A stretch of DNA of 24,243 bases from an uncultured Dorea sp. (GCA_910585725.1 CAJUFA010000041.1:1-24243), one strand, 5' to 3'; numbered from the stretch's first letter, positions 6,907 through 15,109 are shown. Notes: generated by a model from the sequence alone, not told the origin. Translations and numbers: made by a program.

Positions 6907-7221
6907 GTGAATATTTTAGGTACAGAGTATAATTTTGAACATGATACGGAAGGACTTACAAAACTTGGGCATGACGGCGTATGTCAGCAATACAGCAAAA
7001 GGATCGCAGTCCGTGAGATGCCGGATATGCTGGAAGACCCTGACGATATAAAAGCGAAGAAATTACGCTATGATGAAGTATGCCGGCATGAAGTGATTCA
7101 TGCCTTCTTCGGTGAAGCAGGGCTTGAACAGTATAATAATGATGAAATACTGGTATCCTTTTTAGCCGTCAACTTTCCGAAGATGGATGAATTGTTTAGG
7201 AAACAGGGGTGGCTCAAATAG
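6907..7221 (+). CDS. Small HExxH (zincin-like) protein between TerL and portal
   Basis: The 104-aa product carries a clear zinc metallopeptidase motif, RHEVIHAFF, with HEVIH at 61-65, and an acidic pair DE at 79-80 that could supply the third ligand. Similar small proteins occur in the packaging/head region of many Firmicutes phages, but their substrate is not established. A role in head protein processing, or a purely structural zinc fold, is possible. GTG 6907 is 6 bases after AAAGGTG; ATG 6901 and ATG 6880 in the same frame have no usable spacing. It ends 10 bases before the portal gene. Confidence 0.75.
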   Translation: MNILGTEYNFEHDTEGLTKLGHDGVCQQYSKRIAVREMPDMLEDPDDIKAKKLRYDEVCRHEVIHAFFGEAGLEQYNNDEILVSFLAVNFPKMDELFRKQGWLK

Positions 7222-7231
7222 AAGGAGGTGC

Positions 7232-8692
7232 ATGGAATTGCTGACGGTTCAGGAGATTCAACATCTGATGGAAGAAGATGTCAGCTCTGAAAAGAAAAGG
7301 TTTGCAAAGATTGGTGACCGTTATTATAACGGTGAACATGATATCTTAAACTATCAGATTTATTACTATGATGCTGACGGTAATCTGCAGCTTGATAAAT
7401 TTAAAAGCAATATCAGGATTAGTCATCCATTTTTTACGGAATTGGTCGATCAGCAGGTTCAGTACATGCTTTCCGGTGATGGGAATATAATCAGATCTGA
7501 CATACCGGAGCTGCAGACCGCGCTTGATGATTATTTCAATGACGACTTCTATTCAGAAGTATACGAGCTGTTGATCGGGACAGTGAGTAAAGGATTCGAA
7601 TATATGTATGCGGTGACTGATTCAGAGGGTAAAACCAGATTTGAATGCGCTGATTCCATGGGTGTGGTTGAGGTTCGGGCAAAGGATACGGACGACGGAT
7701 GTGAGTATTTTATTTATTGGTATGTAGATCGCATTGAGAAAGGACAGAAGAAGATCAAGCGTATTCAAGTATGGGATTCCGAGCAAGTATATTTTTATGT
7801 CCAGGCTAATGAAGGAAGGATTTTGAAGGATGATTCTGTGGAAATGAACCCAAGGCTTCATACTGTATTTACTGATCCGAAGGGAAGGAGATACGGAAAG
7901 GGCTTCGGGTTTATTCCTTTCTGGCGTTTGGATAATGGCAGGAGGCAGGTCAGCGGTTTGAAGCCTGTAAAAGATTTGATAGACGATTATGACTTGATGG
8001 CATGCAGTCTTTCTAATAATTTGCAGGATTTTACAGATGCCTTATACGTGGTATCCGGATTCCAGGGGAATAACCTGGATGAAATGATTCAGAACGTAAA
8101 AGCGAAAAAGCATATTGGTGTTGACGGAGACGGCGCCGTAGATATTAAGACTGTGGATATTCCATATCAGGCGAGGCAGGCCAAACTGGAACTTGACGAA
8201 AAGAATATATACAGATTTGGCATGGGATTTAATTCCGCGCAGCTTGGTGATGGGAATATCACCAATATCGTGATCAAGTCCAGATATGCATTGCTTGATC
8301 TGAAATGTAACAAACTGGAGATTAGGTTAAAGCAGTTTTTCCGTAAGCTGCTGAAAGTAGTGTTAGATGAAATTAATGCTGCTAATGATACAGATTACCA
8401 GACGAAAGACGTTTACTTTGTATTCGACCGGGAAGTGATGACGAATGCTCAAGATAATGCGGAGATTGAAAAAACAGATGCAGAAAAGCAGCAGGTTATG
8501 ATTAACACGATTCTTTCCGTTGCAAATGTCCTTGACGATGAGACAGTGATCCAGATGATATGTGATATCTTGGACATTAATTACGAAGAGATCAAAGATA
8601 AGCTGCCGAAGGATGAAGAAGAAGACGCAAAACAAGTTGAACAGAAATTGGATAACATCATTCCTGAAGACGGCGGTGACATAGATGAATAA
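7232..8692 (+). CDS. Portal protein, SPP1 gp6 family
   Basis: The 486-aa protein forms the dodecameric ring at one head vertex through which DNA passes. The N-terminal region (TVQEIQHLMEED), a central SHPFFTELVDQQVQYMLSG stretch typical of the family, and an acidic C-terminus (EDAKQVEQKLDNIIPEDGG) all fit SPP1 gp6-like portals, whose usual length is about 450-500 residues. The ATG at 7232 is only 3 bases after GGAGG (7224-7228); TTG 7238 in the same frame is better spaced and could be the true start. The end overlaps the MuF gene by 8 bases, fitting the fixed TerL-portal-gp7 order. Confidence 0.93.
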   Translation: MELLTVQEIQHLMEEDVSSEKKRFAKIGDRYYNGEHDILNYQIYYYDADGNLQLDKFKSNIRISHPFFTELVDQQVQYMLSGDGNIIRSDIPELQTALDDYFNDDFYSEVYELLIGTVSKGFEYMYAVTDSEGKTRFECADSMGVVEVRAKDTDDGCEYFIYWYVDRIEKGQKKIKRIQVWDSEQVYFYVQANEGRILKDDSVEMNPRLHTVFTDPKGRRYGKGFGFIPFWRLDNGRRQVSGLKPVKDLIDDYDLMACSLSNNLQDFTDALYVVSGFQGNNLDEMIQNVKAKKHIGVDGDGAVDIKTVDIPYQARQAKLELDEKNIYRFGMGFNSAQLGDGNITNIVIKSRYALLDLKCNKLEIRLKQFFRKLLKVVLDEINAANDTDYQTKDVYFVFDREVMTNAQDNAEIEKTDAEKQQVMINTILSVANVLDDETVIQMICDILDINYEEIKDKLPKDEEEDAKQVEQKLDNIIPEDGGDIDE

Positions 8693-10136
8693 AAGACAGC
8701 TTGAAGTTCTGAAAAAGCAGATACAGAATGAAAAGAAAATCATTCAGCTCTTGAAACAGGTCTATCAACGGGCTTCCGTGGATTGTGAACGGAAGATCAG
8801 GGAGCTGGCAGGCCGTACTGATATGGAAAATCTGCAGTCTATTATTTATCAGAAGCAGTATCAGGAAGCATTGAAAAAGCAGCTTGACGGCATTCTGGAT
8901 GCCTTACAGAATAAAGAATTTGAAAATATAGCGGAATACCTTACCGGATGTTATGAGGATGGTTTTTTAGGAACTCTTTATGACATACACGGTCAGGGTA
9001 TTCCGCTAATTTTTCCCATTGACCAGGCCAAGGTTGTAGCTGCTGTCCAGACTGATAGCAAGATCTCTACGAATCTGTATACTCGTCTTGGTGAGGATGT
9101 GAGCTATTTGAAGAAGTCGATCCGGGCGGAGTTATCAAGAGGAATTGCGAACGGTTCGACGTGGGCAGAGATGGCAGCACATATCTCGCATGGTATGAAC
9201 AGCCCTTTTCGTAGAGCTATGAATAAAGCCATGCGGATCGCCAGAACGGAGGGACACAGGATACAGAATCGCGCACAGATGGATACGCTGAACAAAGCAA
9301 AAGAAAAGGGCGCGGACGTCGTGAAACAGTGGATATCAACACTCGATAACCGAACCAGAGAAACGCATAAAATTCTTGATGGTCAAATTAGAGAGATTGA
9401 GGATTTCTTTGAGGTAAACGGTCATAAGGCAAAGTATCCCGGTGGTTTTGGCGTGGCATCCGAAGATATACATTGCCGCTGCTGCATGCTGCAAAGGGCA
9501 AAATGGGCATTAGATCAGGGAGAACTAGATACTTTAAAAGATCAGGCTGCATTCTTTGGGTTTGATAAGACAAAAGATTTTGAGGAATTCAAAAATAAGT
9601 ATTTGCAAAGTCATGATGCGGTTGGCGGAATAGAAAAAGCACCTGGAACTTTCAAACGGACTATTGTAAAAGAATTGGAGTTTGATATAATATATTCAGG
9701 AGCTAGGATTACGGATCTTTTCAGTAAAGAAGCCGATGATTTTGCAGATATGTATTATAATGAGATCCGCAGTTTTTCAACAGATGTGAGGAGAATAGCA
9801 GAGAATTTAGAAAAGCAGGAATCAGATATAAAAAAGGTCAAGGATTATTTGTTCAAAGATGATTCATTACTGGATCCGGATACTGGAAAAAAACGAAAGT
9901 TCGATCCTGATTGCGCGATTGCACAAAGCTGGCAGCGCCTTATGATTGGGAAGAATATAAAACCACATGACAGAACTTTGATTGAACACGAGCTGCTGGA
10001 AATAAAGTTAAAAAGAGAAAATCCAAAGATGACACATGAGGAAGCTCATGCGCTGGCGGCGAAGAAGTATGACTATGGGAAGGAAGCGCAGGAATACTAT
10101 GGTAATCTTAAAAAACATAATAAAAACGGAAACTGA
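8685..10136 (+). CDS. MuF / SPP1 gp7 head morphogenesis protein with toxin-like C-terminal domain
   Basis: The 483-aa protein has three parts. Residues 1-175 are helical. Residues 180-272 are the SPP1 gp7/Mu F domain: MRIARTEGHRIQNRAQ, then DNRTRETHKILDGQI and the closing DIHCRC at 261-266. In SPP1, gp7 binds the portal and is packed in small numbers in the head. Residues about 320-483 are extra. They contain SWQRL (415-419), HDRTLIEHELLE (428-439), EEAH (452-455) and KYDYGKEA (461-468), a pattern I associate with C-terminal domains of polymorphic toxins. MuF proteins with swapped toxin tails are known in Firmicutes temperate phages. The toxin's chemistry is not known to me. Confidence 0.85.
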   Translation: MNKRQLEVLKKQIQNEKKIIQLLKQVYQRASVDCERKIRELAGRTDMENLQSIIYQKQYQEALKKQLDGILDALQNKEFENIAEYLTGCYEDGFLGTLYDIHGQGIPLIFPIDQAKVVAAVQTDSKISTNLYTRLGEDVSYLKKSIRAELSRGIANGSTWAEMAAHISHGMNSPFRRAMNKAMRIARTEGHRIQNRAQMDTLNKAKEKGADVVKQWISTLDNRTRETHKILDGQIREIEDFFEVNGHKAKYPGGFGVASEDIHCRCCMLQRAKWALDQGELDTLKDQAAFFGFDKTKDFEEFKNKYLQSHDAVGGIEKAPGTFKRTIVKELEFDIIYSGARITDLFSKEADDFADMYYNEIRSFSTDVRRIAENLEKQESDIKKVKDYLFKDDSLLDPDTGKKRKFDPDCAIAQSWQRLMIGKNIKPHDRTLIEHELLEIKLKRENPKMTHEEAHALAAKKYDYGKEAQEYYGNLKKHNKNGN

Positions 10137-10326
10137 GATTTCAACGGAATATTTACCAGAAGGGAAAGAGCCAAAGGGTTTTTTGAAGATGCGGTTGTCT
10201 GACAATAAAATTTTAGAGCATGATGAAGTAAGACATTCTATGGCCCCTTCCCATGTGAGACGGGAGCTCGTCAGACTTGCAGAAATGGATGACCCGCCTA
10301 AAGAAAAAACTGTGTTATGGTATTGA
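10099..10326 (+). CDS. Small protein after MuF toxin, candidate immunity protein
   Basis: The 75-aa product starts at ATG 10099, inside the last 38 bases of the MuF gene, behind AGGA at weak spacing. It is soluble, with an acidic N-terminal part (KTETEISTEYLPEGKEP) and ends in EKTVLWY. In polymorphic toxin systems the gene right after the toxin usually encodes its immunity protein, and the size and overlap fit. I recall similar small proteins after MuF genes in related prophages, but function is inference from position. If the toxin domain is active in the host, something must protect the lysogen. Confidence 0.6.
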   Translation: MVILKNIIKTETEISTEYLPEGKEPKGFLKMRLSDNKILEHDEVRHSMAPSHVRRELVRLAEMDDPPKEKTVLWY

Positions 10327-10372
10327 AGTCATAAAAGAAATATGATGCTGACAGATAACAGGAGGTGACGGC

Positions 10373-10720
10373 ATGGCAAGGGATGATTATCATGTAATTG
10401 TATATCAGATATTGGCGTATTTATATCAGTGCCTGAAAAATGGGAATCCAGTGGACGTATCCATGTTAGAACCGGGAAGCATATTGCTCAAACAATTGAA
10501 CGAACATTACTGGGCGTATATAATATATAACATGTCGGAAACAGGGTTTATTGACGGTGTGGCCTTTGCAAGGCTTGATGGAATGCGGACGCCGCATCCT
10601 GTGAATTTGAAAGATTGTATTATTACGCCGCATGAAATTGAATATCTGTGTGATAATTCGTTCATGGAGAAAGCAAAGGCTTTTCTGAAAGATATGAAAG
10701 AGATCACGCCCTTTATTTAA
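10373..10720 (+). CDS. YjcQ family protein
   Basis: The 115-aa product matches the YjcQ family, small proteins of Bacillus and Firmicutes prophages: it begins with DDYHVIVYQILAYLYQCLK (4-22), followed by a winged-helix-like body with WAYIIYNMSETGFIDG (43-58) and ITPHEIEYLCDNS (84-96). The fold suggests DNA binding or a small regulator, but the role is unknown. It has a very good ribosome binding site (AGGAGGTGACGGC before ATG) and is followed by a terminator, so it closes the first late segment. Confidence 0.8.
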   Translation: MARDDYHVIVYQILAYLYQCLKNGNPVDVSMLEPGSILLKQLNEHYWAYIIYNMSETGFIDGVAFARLDGMRTPHPVNLKDCIITPHEIEYLCDNSFMEKAKAFLKDMKEITPFI

Positions 10721-10740
10721 AAATTAAGTATGGGTTAATT

Positions 10741-10770
10741 AAGATCGTATGAATAGATACGGTCTTTTTT
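10741..10770 (+). terminator. Rho-independent terminator after the YjcQ gene
   Basis: AAGATCGTAT (10741-10750) pairs with ATACGGTCTT (10757-10766) through 10 pairs, one of them T-G, around loop GAATAG. The run of T continues to 10770. It separates packaging/portal genes from the scaffold-capsid genes, and could lower downstream expression unless a second promoter or read-through supplies it. Confidence 0.85.
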
Positions 10771-10898
10771 ATATGTCCGAAAAAGGCTCATGACATTTAA
10801 ACTGCCGCCGAAATACCCCTGCAGCAAGGGATATAAAGTGTTGCCTGTCAGCGGGGAAACCGCATATAAAAACATAGACAGAGAAAGGATGGAGATTT
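10771..10898 (+). promoter_or_regulatory. Non-coding leader of the scaffold-capsid genes with hairpins
   Basis: These 128 bases hold no gene. One hairpin pairs ATACCCCT (10813-10820) with AGGGATAT (10827-10834), with a single mismatch. GCGG (10851-10854) can pair with CCGC at 10860-10863 or with CCGC at 10805-10808, so two folds exclude each other. The Shine-Dalgarno of the scaffold gene (AAAGGATGGAG) lies just after. I see no good sigma-70 promoter. A structured RNA leader is a reasonable guess. Confidence 0.45.
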
Positions 10899-11558
10899 AT
10901 GGATTTTCTCAAAGTAATTTTAGGTGATGAACTATTTGGACAGTTTCAGCAGGCCGTTAATGCCTATAACGGCCTGCCTGAAAACAAGGAAAAGCAGATC
11001 AAACTTGCTGATCTTGGAAGCGGTGAATACGTTTCGAAGGCAAAATATACGGCATTGGATGCAGAAAACCAGACGAACACGACCAAACTTACGGAGGCAA
11101 ATAATCTGATCCAACAGTTACAGAAAGCAGCAAAAGGAGATGAGGCACTTCAAGGCCAGGTTACCGCCTACCAGACAAAAGTACAGGAATTGGAGACGGA
11201 GCTTGCGCGAACGAAGATCGACGCAGCCATCAAGGTTGGCTTACTTGCAGAAAAGGCGGTTGATGTGGATTATCTGACTTTTAAGCTGAAAGAAAAGGGT
11301 GAAAAACTTGAATTGGATGAGCATGGAAATATCAGGGGCTGGTCTGATAAAGTCGCAGCTCTAAAAACCCAGCTTCCGACTCAGTTTCAGGACAAGGGAA
11401 AAGGCGGGTATGAGGGATTCAGGCCACTGGACAAAAATAACCCGCAGAATCAGGGACAGGGTATGACAAAGAGTGAGTTCTTGAAGAAGCCTTATGCAGA
11501 GCAGGTGAAGTTCTTCAATGAGGATCCAGATGCTTATAATGAGATTATGAAAGGTTAA
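10899..11558 (+). CDS. Phage scaffolding protein (GP20 family)
   Basis: The 219-aa protein guides capsid assembly and then leaves or is cut. It has the usual plan of the Phage_GP20 family: a short N-terminal part (MDFLKVILGDELFGQFQQAV), a long coiled coil from about 48 to 105 (with LTEANNLIQQLQ, VQELETELARTKIDAAIK), and a loose Gly/Gln-rich C-terminus (FRPLDKNNPQNQGQGM) with a final helix ending EDPDAYNEIMKG that likely contacts the capsid protein. The major capsid gene follows 14 bases later, the normal neighbour. Confidence 0.9.
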   Translation: MDFLKVILGDELFGQFQQAVNAYNGLPENKEKQIKLADLGSGEYVSKAKYTALDAENQTNTTKLTEANNLIQQLQKAAKGDEALQGQVTAYQTKVQELETELARTKIDAAIKVGLLAEKAVDVDYLTFKLKEKGEKLELDEHGNIRGWSDKVAALKTQLPTQFQDKGKGGYEGFRPLDKNNPQNQGQGMTKSEFLKKPYAEQVKFFNEDPDAYNEIMKG

Positions 11559-11572
11559 AAAGGTGAATGAAA

Positions 11573-12496
11573 ATGGCAGTTACAAAAATATCAGACATTA
11601 TTAATCCGGAAGTTATGGCGAATGTGATTGAGGCTAAGATCGAGGCACAGTGTAAAATTACTCCGTATGCACATGTGAACACGGATCTGCAGGGGGTTCC
11701 GGGTGATACGCTGACTGTGCCGAGTTGGAATTATATTGGTGACGCGGATGATTTTGATCCGGAAAATACCGATGGAAAAGAGATCGATACTACGAAGCTG
11801 ACCGCATCCAGCACCAAATTTACGGTTAAGTGCGCGGGCAAGTCTGTCGCGATTCTGCAGACGGCGATCAACAGTGGTCTTGGAGACCCCGTAGGCCAGG
11901 CGAATCTGCAGCTTGCAAAATCTATCGTAAATAAGATCGACAATGATGTAATGGATGCGGCATATACCTGTAAGAATGTGCATGATCCGGGCGCGGTAAT
12001 CGGTTACAAGGGTGTGGTGGATGCGGTTTCTAAGTTTGAAGACGAAGAAGACGGTGTTGACAAGGTGATGTTCATCCATCCAAACCAGGAAGCGACTCTC
12101 TTGAAAGATGAAGATTTCTTGTCGGCGGATAAATTCACCGACGGCGTTGCTGTCAATGGTGCCATCGGTAAGATCGCGGGATGCTGGGTGAAGAAATCTC
12201 TGAAAGTAAAAATGAATGAGGAGAGCGGTACACAAGGTGAGGAAGGATATGCTGCCGCGGGTACATATTACCTGAATCCGATCATCAAGACGGAACCAGA
12301 CTCGACTGAGACAGAATACTCGGAAGATGAGCTCCCGGCGCTGACCATCTTCCTGAAAAAGGATACACAGGTTGATCATGAGTGGTTTCCGAAGAAGCAG
12401 CGTCATGATATTACCGCCGCAAAGTACTATGGCGTGGCGCTGACCAATGCTGCAAAGGTGGTTATCGCCAAGTTTTCAAAGGCGGCTGTCGTCTAA
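11573..12496 (+). CDS. Major capsid protein (N4-gp56-like family)
   Basis: The 307-aa product is the building block of the phage head. Its start, MAVTKISDIINPEVMANVIEA, and the GDTLTVPSWNYIGDADDF stretch (about 44-61) are typical of the N4-gp56-type major capsid proteins found in Firmicutes siphophages, which adopt the HK97 fold. The end (AKYYGVALTNAAKVVIAKFS) is also typical. Position directly after the scaffold gene supports it. I chose ATG 11573, 7 bases after AAGGTGA; ATG 11567 lies only one base after that site. Confidence 0.9.
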   Translation: MAVTKISDIINPEVMANVIEAKIEAQCKITPYAHVNTDLQGVPGDTLTVPSWNYIGDADDFDPENTDGKEIDTTKLTASSTKFTVKCAGKSVAILQTAINSGLGDPVGQANLQLAKSIVNKIDNDVMDAAYTCKNVHDPGAVIGYKGVVDAVSKFEDEEDGVDKVMFIHPNQEATLLKDEDFLSADKFTDGVAVNGAIGKIAGCWVKKSLKVKMNEESGTQGEEGYAAAGTYYLNPIIKTEPDSTETEYSEDELPALTIFLKKDTQVDHEWFPKKQRHDITAAKYYGVALTNAAKVVIAKFSKAAVV

Positions 12497-12516
12497 GATG
12501 AAGGATGGTGAGCCGG

Positions 12517-13044
12517 ATGATCGTACCAGTTGATGAACTGCTTGCAATGCCTGAATTTTCCGGGAAATCGGAAGCAACCTTGAAGCGGAAACTGAATGCG
12601 GTAGAATATTTGATCAGGTCGTATACTAACAATAACTTCCAGAACCAAAGTGTACGGTTGCAGGGCAGTTCCGAGGGCGATAGGATAAATGGCTATGCGC
12701 AATATTTCAAAGAAGGAGATACAGTCCAGATTTCGCAGTCAGATGTGAATGATGGGTTGTATTTGATTACGGAGATTGCGGATGATTACATCCGGCTTGA
12801 TGCGGATCTGTTTGCTGTTCCAAAAAATCTTGTGACGAAGGTAGAATATCCGGCCGACGTGCAGGAGGGGGTTATCGAGTTGATGATCTGGGAGGCAAAG
12901 AACCGGCAGAAAGTAGGTGTCAAGTCAGAAACCTTGTCAAGGCATAACGTATCTTATTACGACCAGGACGCAAATAACCAGGTTATGGGATATCCGGTAT
13001 CCCTTCTTGGTTTTTTAAAGCCCTATATGAAAGCGAGGTTTTGA
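12517..13044 (+). CDS. Head-tail connector (adaptor) protein
   Basis: The 175-aa protein is the first of four small genes after the capsid gene, where siphophages encode adaptor, stopper and tail-end proteins. The N-terminal helical part (VDELLAMPEFSGKSEATLKR and the following AVEYLIRSYTNNNF) is like the SPP1 gp15/HK97 gp6 adaptor class that binds under the portal; a beta-rich middle follows, and a C-terminal helix-loop ends in LLGFLKPYMKARF. ATG 12517 follows GGTGAG; ATG 12505 in the same frame is an alternative with poorer spacing. Confidence 0.75.
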   Translation: MIVPVDELLAMPEFSGKSEATLKRKLNAVEYLIRSYTNNNFQNQSVRLQGSSEGDRINGYAQYFKEGDTVQISQSDVNDGLYLITEIADDYIRLDADLFAVPKNLVTKVEYPADVQEGVIELMIWEAKNRQKVGVKSETLSRHNVSYYDQDANNQVMGYPVSLLGFLKPYMKARF

Positions 13045-13048
13045 TAAT

Positions 13049-13429
13049 ATGAGTATTGGCGGTAATCTGTGTGGATCTGTTCAGGTTAAGGTGGATGGCT
13101 ATGCGAATAAGATCAAAGAGAATGAGCCAGTCTGGAAAGAATGCATGAGGCTTCAAGGGTGGCTGGACCTGTCAACAGGAGATTCAGACAGGAGGACATT
13201 CAGTGCAAAAATTCAGGAGAGTACCCACATTTTCTTGTGTGATTATCAACCAATGACGGTAAAAACTACGGTCGGAGAGCAGGAAACAGATGTTGATATA
13301 ACAAGTGAAAATGCAAGGATGGTTATTGACGGTCTGCTTTATGATGTGTTGCTGATCGATAACCCAATGAATATGAATGAACATTATGAAATCTATTTAA
13401 AATTTATAGGTGGTCAGAATGGGAATTGA
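13049..13429 (+). CDS. Head closure (stopper-like) protein
   Basis: The 126-aa product is mainly beta-stranded, with FSAKIQESTHIFLCDYQ (50-66) and GLLYDVLLIDNPMNMNEHYEIYLKF near the end. That last pattern, in which strands read a measured quantity and end in a membrane-like hydrophobic strand, is typical of SPP1 gp16/Phage_H_T_join proteins that close the portal channel after packaging. The gene lies 4 bases after the adaptor gene and overlaps the next by 11 bases, consistent with that role. The family call rests on order and shape. Confidence 0.68.
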   Translation: MSIGGNLCGSVQVKVDGYANKIKENEPVWKECMRLQGWLDLSTGDSDRRTFSAKIQESTHIFLCDYQPMTVKTTVGEQETDVDITSENARMVIDGLLYDVLLIDNPMNMNEHYEIYLKFIGGQNGN

Positions 13430-13835
13430 ATTTATGGATAACAGTACGCAGGTGAAAGCGGCATTGTCTGAAGGAGTAAGAGCTTATCTGTATGAGAGCG
13501 GCGGTGAGCTGCAGGCTCAGACCATGAGGAATTCCCGGGTCGATACCGGACAGACAAGAGGTTCTTACCAGTACAAGGTTGCAGAAGGTTCAGATGAATC
13601 AACAGTGCATGTCGGTAGCAATCTTCAAAATGCAATCTGGGAAGAGTTCGGGACCGGCGAATATGCTCTTCATGGAGACGGCAGGAAAGGCGGCTGGTTT
13701 TATAAAGACGCGAGAGGACGGGGACATTTTACGAAGGGGAAAAGGCCTAACAGACCACTTTACAATGCATTCAATAGTTTGCGTGAGAAACTGAAAAGAC
13801 GTCTGGGAGAGATAATAATGTCAAGATTGAGGTGA
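13419..13835 (+). CDS. HK97 gp10-like tail completion protein
   Basis: The 138-aa product shows the signature of the HK97-gp10 family: RNSRVDTGQTRGSYQYKV (about 34-51), then VHVGSNLQNAIWEEFGTG (62-79) and a final RPNRPLYNAF (112-121). Members sit at the head-tail junction and are needed for tail completion. ATG 13419 has AGGTGG before it; GTG 13410 in the same frame is too near that site. The upstream overlap of 11 bases suggests coupling. Confidence 0.85.
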   Translation: MGIEFMDNSTQVKAALSEGVRAYLYESGGELQAQTMRNSRVDTGQTRGSYQYKVAEGSDESTVHVGSNLQNAIWEEFGTGEYALHGDGRKGGWFYKDARGRGHFTKGKRPNRPLYNAFNSLREKLKRRLGEIIMSRLR

Positions 13836-13836
13836 T

Positions 13837-14205
13837 ATGATGGTTGATCTGTTGGGAGTTATCGGCGGGAAGTTAGAAGGAGCCGGGATTCCTTATGAAT
13901 ATGGAGAATGGACGCAGGGAGTATCCTATCCTTATTTTGTAGGATCCTTTATGGAATCGGATTACCGGTATGAGGATGGCTGTACAGCCGGTACATTTAC
14001 ATTAGACGGATGGTCGAGAGGATCAAAGCTGGCTCTTGTGGAAGCAAGCGACAAACTAAAGGTGATTTTCCAGGATCTTCAGGAGATACAGGGAAATCAC
14101 CTTTTCCACATCCGTTATGGCGGAGCGCTGCCGGTTCCTACAGGGGAAGATGAATTATTTAAGATTACGGTCACATTGTTCACCTATGAATGGAAAGGAG
14201 AATAA
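13837..14205 (+). CDS. Tail terminator-like minor protein
   Basis: This 122-aa protein is the last connector gene before the tail tube gene, the usual place for the SPP1 gp17 tail-to-head joining (terminator) protein. It has an N-terminal helix (DLLGVIGGKLEGAGIPYEYG), a beta core (FTLDGWSRGSKLALVEASDKLK) and a final strand pattern ending TLFTYEWKGE. These fit tail terminators, which form a hexameric ring at the tube end. Two ATGs in tandem (13837 and 13840) follow GAGG; the second is spaced better. Confidence 0.7.
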   Translation: MMVDLLGVIGGKLEGAGIPYEYGEWTQGVSYPYFVGSFMESDYRYEDGCTAGTFTLDGWSRGSKLALVEASDKLKVIFQDLQEIQGNHLFHIRYGGALPVPTGEDELFKITVTLFTYEWKGE

Positions 14206-14209
14206 AGCA

Positions 14210-14797
14210 ATGAGTTTAAAAACACACGGCATTACCAGTGAGACAATCAAGAAAATGATTCTTGGGGCTGGGGTGATATATAAGAATCTGAAATATGATG
14301 CAGAAAAAAGCGATTGGAACGGAACGCCGTTAGGCGCAACGTCCGGAGGTATTAAGTTCCATTGGGAGGCGCAGTGGCTTGACGTAGAGGTTGACGGTGC
14401 AACCGTGCTTGTTAAAGGAGTTTCCAAGCAGAAGGTTGGTGAGTCTGCTTATATTGAGGGAAAGATGACGGAGGTTACAGACGATCTTCTTGTAACGGCG
14501 CTGCATCTGGCCAAGGTAGAGTCAGAAGATACAAATTACACAAAGTATGTGTCTAAGGTCAATATTACGGAGGATGAGGATTATCTTGAGAATATTGCTT
14601 ATGTCGGTACGCTTTCTAACGGTAAGAATATCATTATCATTCTGCCGAATGCACTTTGTACGGAAGCATTCGAGATCGAGACCAAGAATGCGGAGCAGAC
14701 TACGTTCAGCGTGAAGTTCGAATGTACGGCCGATCTGGAGAACGACACTTTGAATAAGTTGGATATTGAGCTTTATTATCCGACTGCGACGGTTTAG
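14210..14797 (+). CDS. Major tail (tube) protein
   Basis: The 195-aa protein is the repeating ring of the tail tube. It is beta-rich with few cysteines, and has the pattern of Firmicutes phage tube proteins: a conserved GAGVIYKNLKYD (19-30), then HWEAQWLDVEVDGA (51-64), and a strand-rich end closing in LDIELYYPTATV. The position between the terminator and tail chaperone genes is as expected. The frame is open upstream to 14117, but ATG 14210 has AAAGGAG before it and does not cut into the preceding gene. Confidence 0.87.
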   Translation: MSLKTHGITSETIKKMILGAGVIYKNLKYDAEKSDWNGTPLGATSGGIKFHWEAQWLDVEVDGATVLVKGVSKQKVGESAYIEGKMTEVTDDLLVTALHLAKVESEDTNYTKYVSKVNITEDEDYLENIAYVGTLSNGKNIIIILPNALCTEAFEIETKNAEQTTFSVKFECTADLENDTLNKLDIELYYPTATV

Positions 14798-14812
14798 GGA
14801 GGGTGAGCAGCT

Positions 14813-15109
14813 ATGAAAGCTAGAGTAGTGAAAGAATATATTGACAAGCATACACAGGAGTTTCATGCAGTTGGGGATTTGGTTTCTCTGACTGATGAAC
14901 GTTTTGCGGAAATTACAAGAGCTGGTCGGTATGTGGAAGAGGTGGAACAGGACGAAGGGGCTGCAAAAAAAGATGGAAAATCTGAGAATGACCCGGAACA
15001 GGGTCGGGCAGATCCGGAACCGCTTGAGTCGGTAGAAGATTCGACAGATCCGGAACCGATTAATCCGGGCGAAACGGTGAAAGCGCCTAAGAAACCGCAT
15101 AGAAAGTAG
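14813..15109 (+). CDS. Small tail-region protein with acidic tail
   Basis: The 98-aa product has a compact N-terminal part (MKARVVKEYIDKHTQEFHAVGD and FAEITRAGRYVEEVEQ), shaped like the short domains found next to tube proteins, and a very acidic, proline-containing C-terminus from residue 46 on, with DPEPLESVEDS followed by DPEPINPGE, and a basic end KAPKKPHRK. It could be a small capsid or tube decoration protein or an assembly factor. The function is not known; its place between tube and chaperone genes is common in siphophages. Confidence 0.7.
   Translation: MKARVVKEYIDKHTQEFHAVGDLVSLTDERFAEITRAGRYVEEVEQDEGAAKKDGKSENDPEQGRADPEPLESVEDSTDPEPINPGETVKAPKKPHRK

Noticed and set aside
11591..12406. 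Minus-strand open frame of 271 codons opposite the capsid gene
   Set aside because: Composition is unlike real proteins here (rich in Arg, Ile, His, Cys), no ribosome binding site or promoter, and the plus strand holds the capsid gene.
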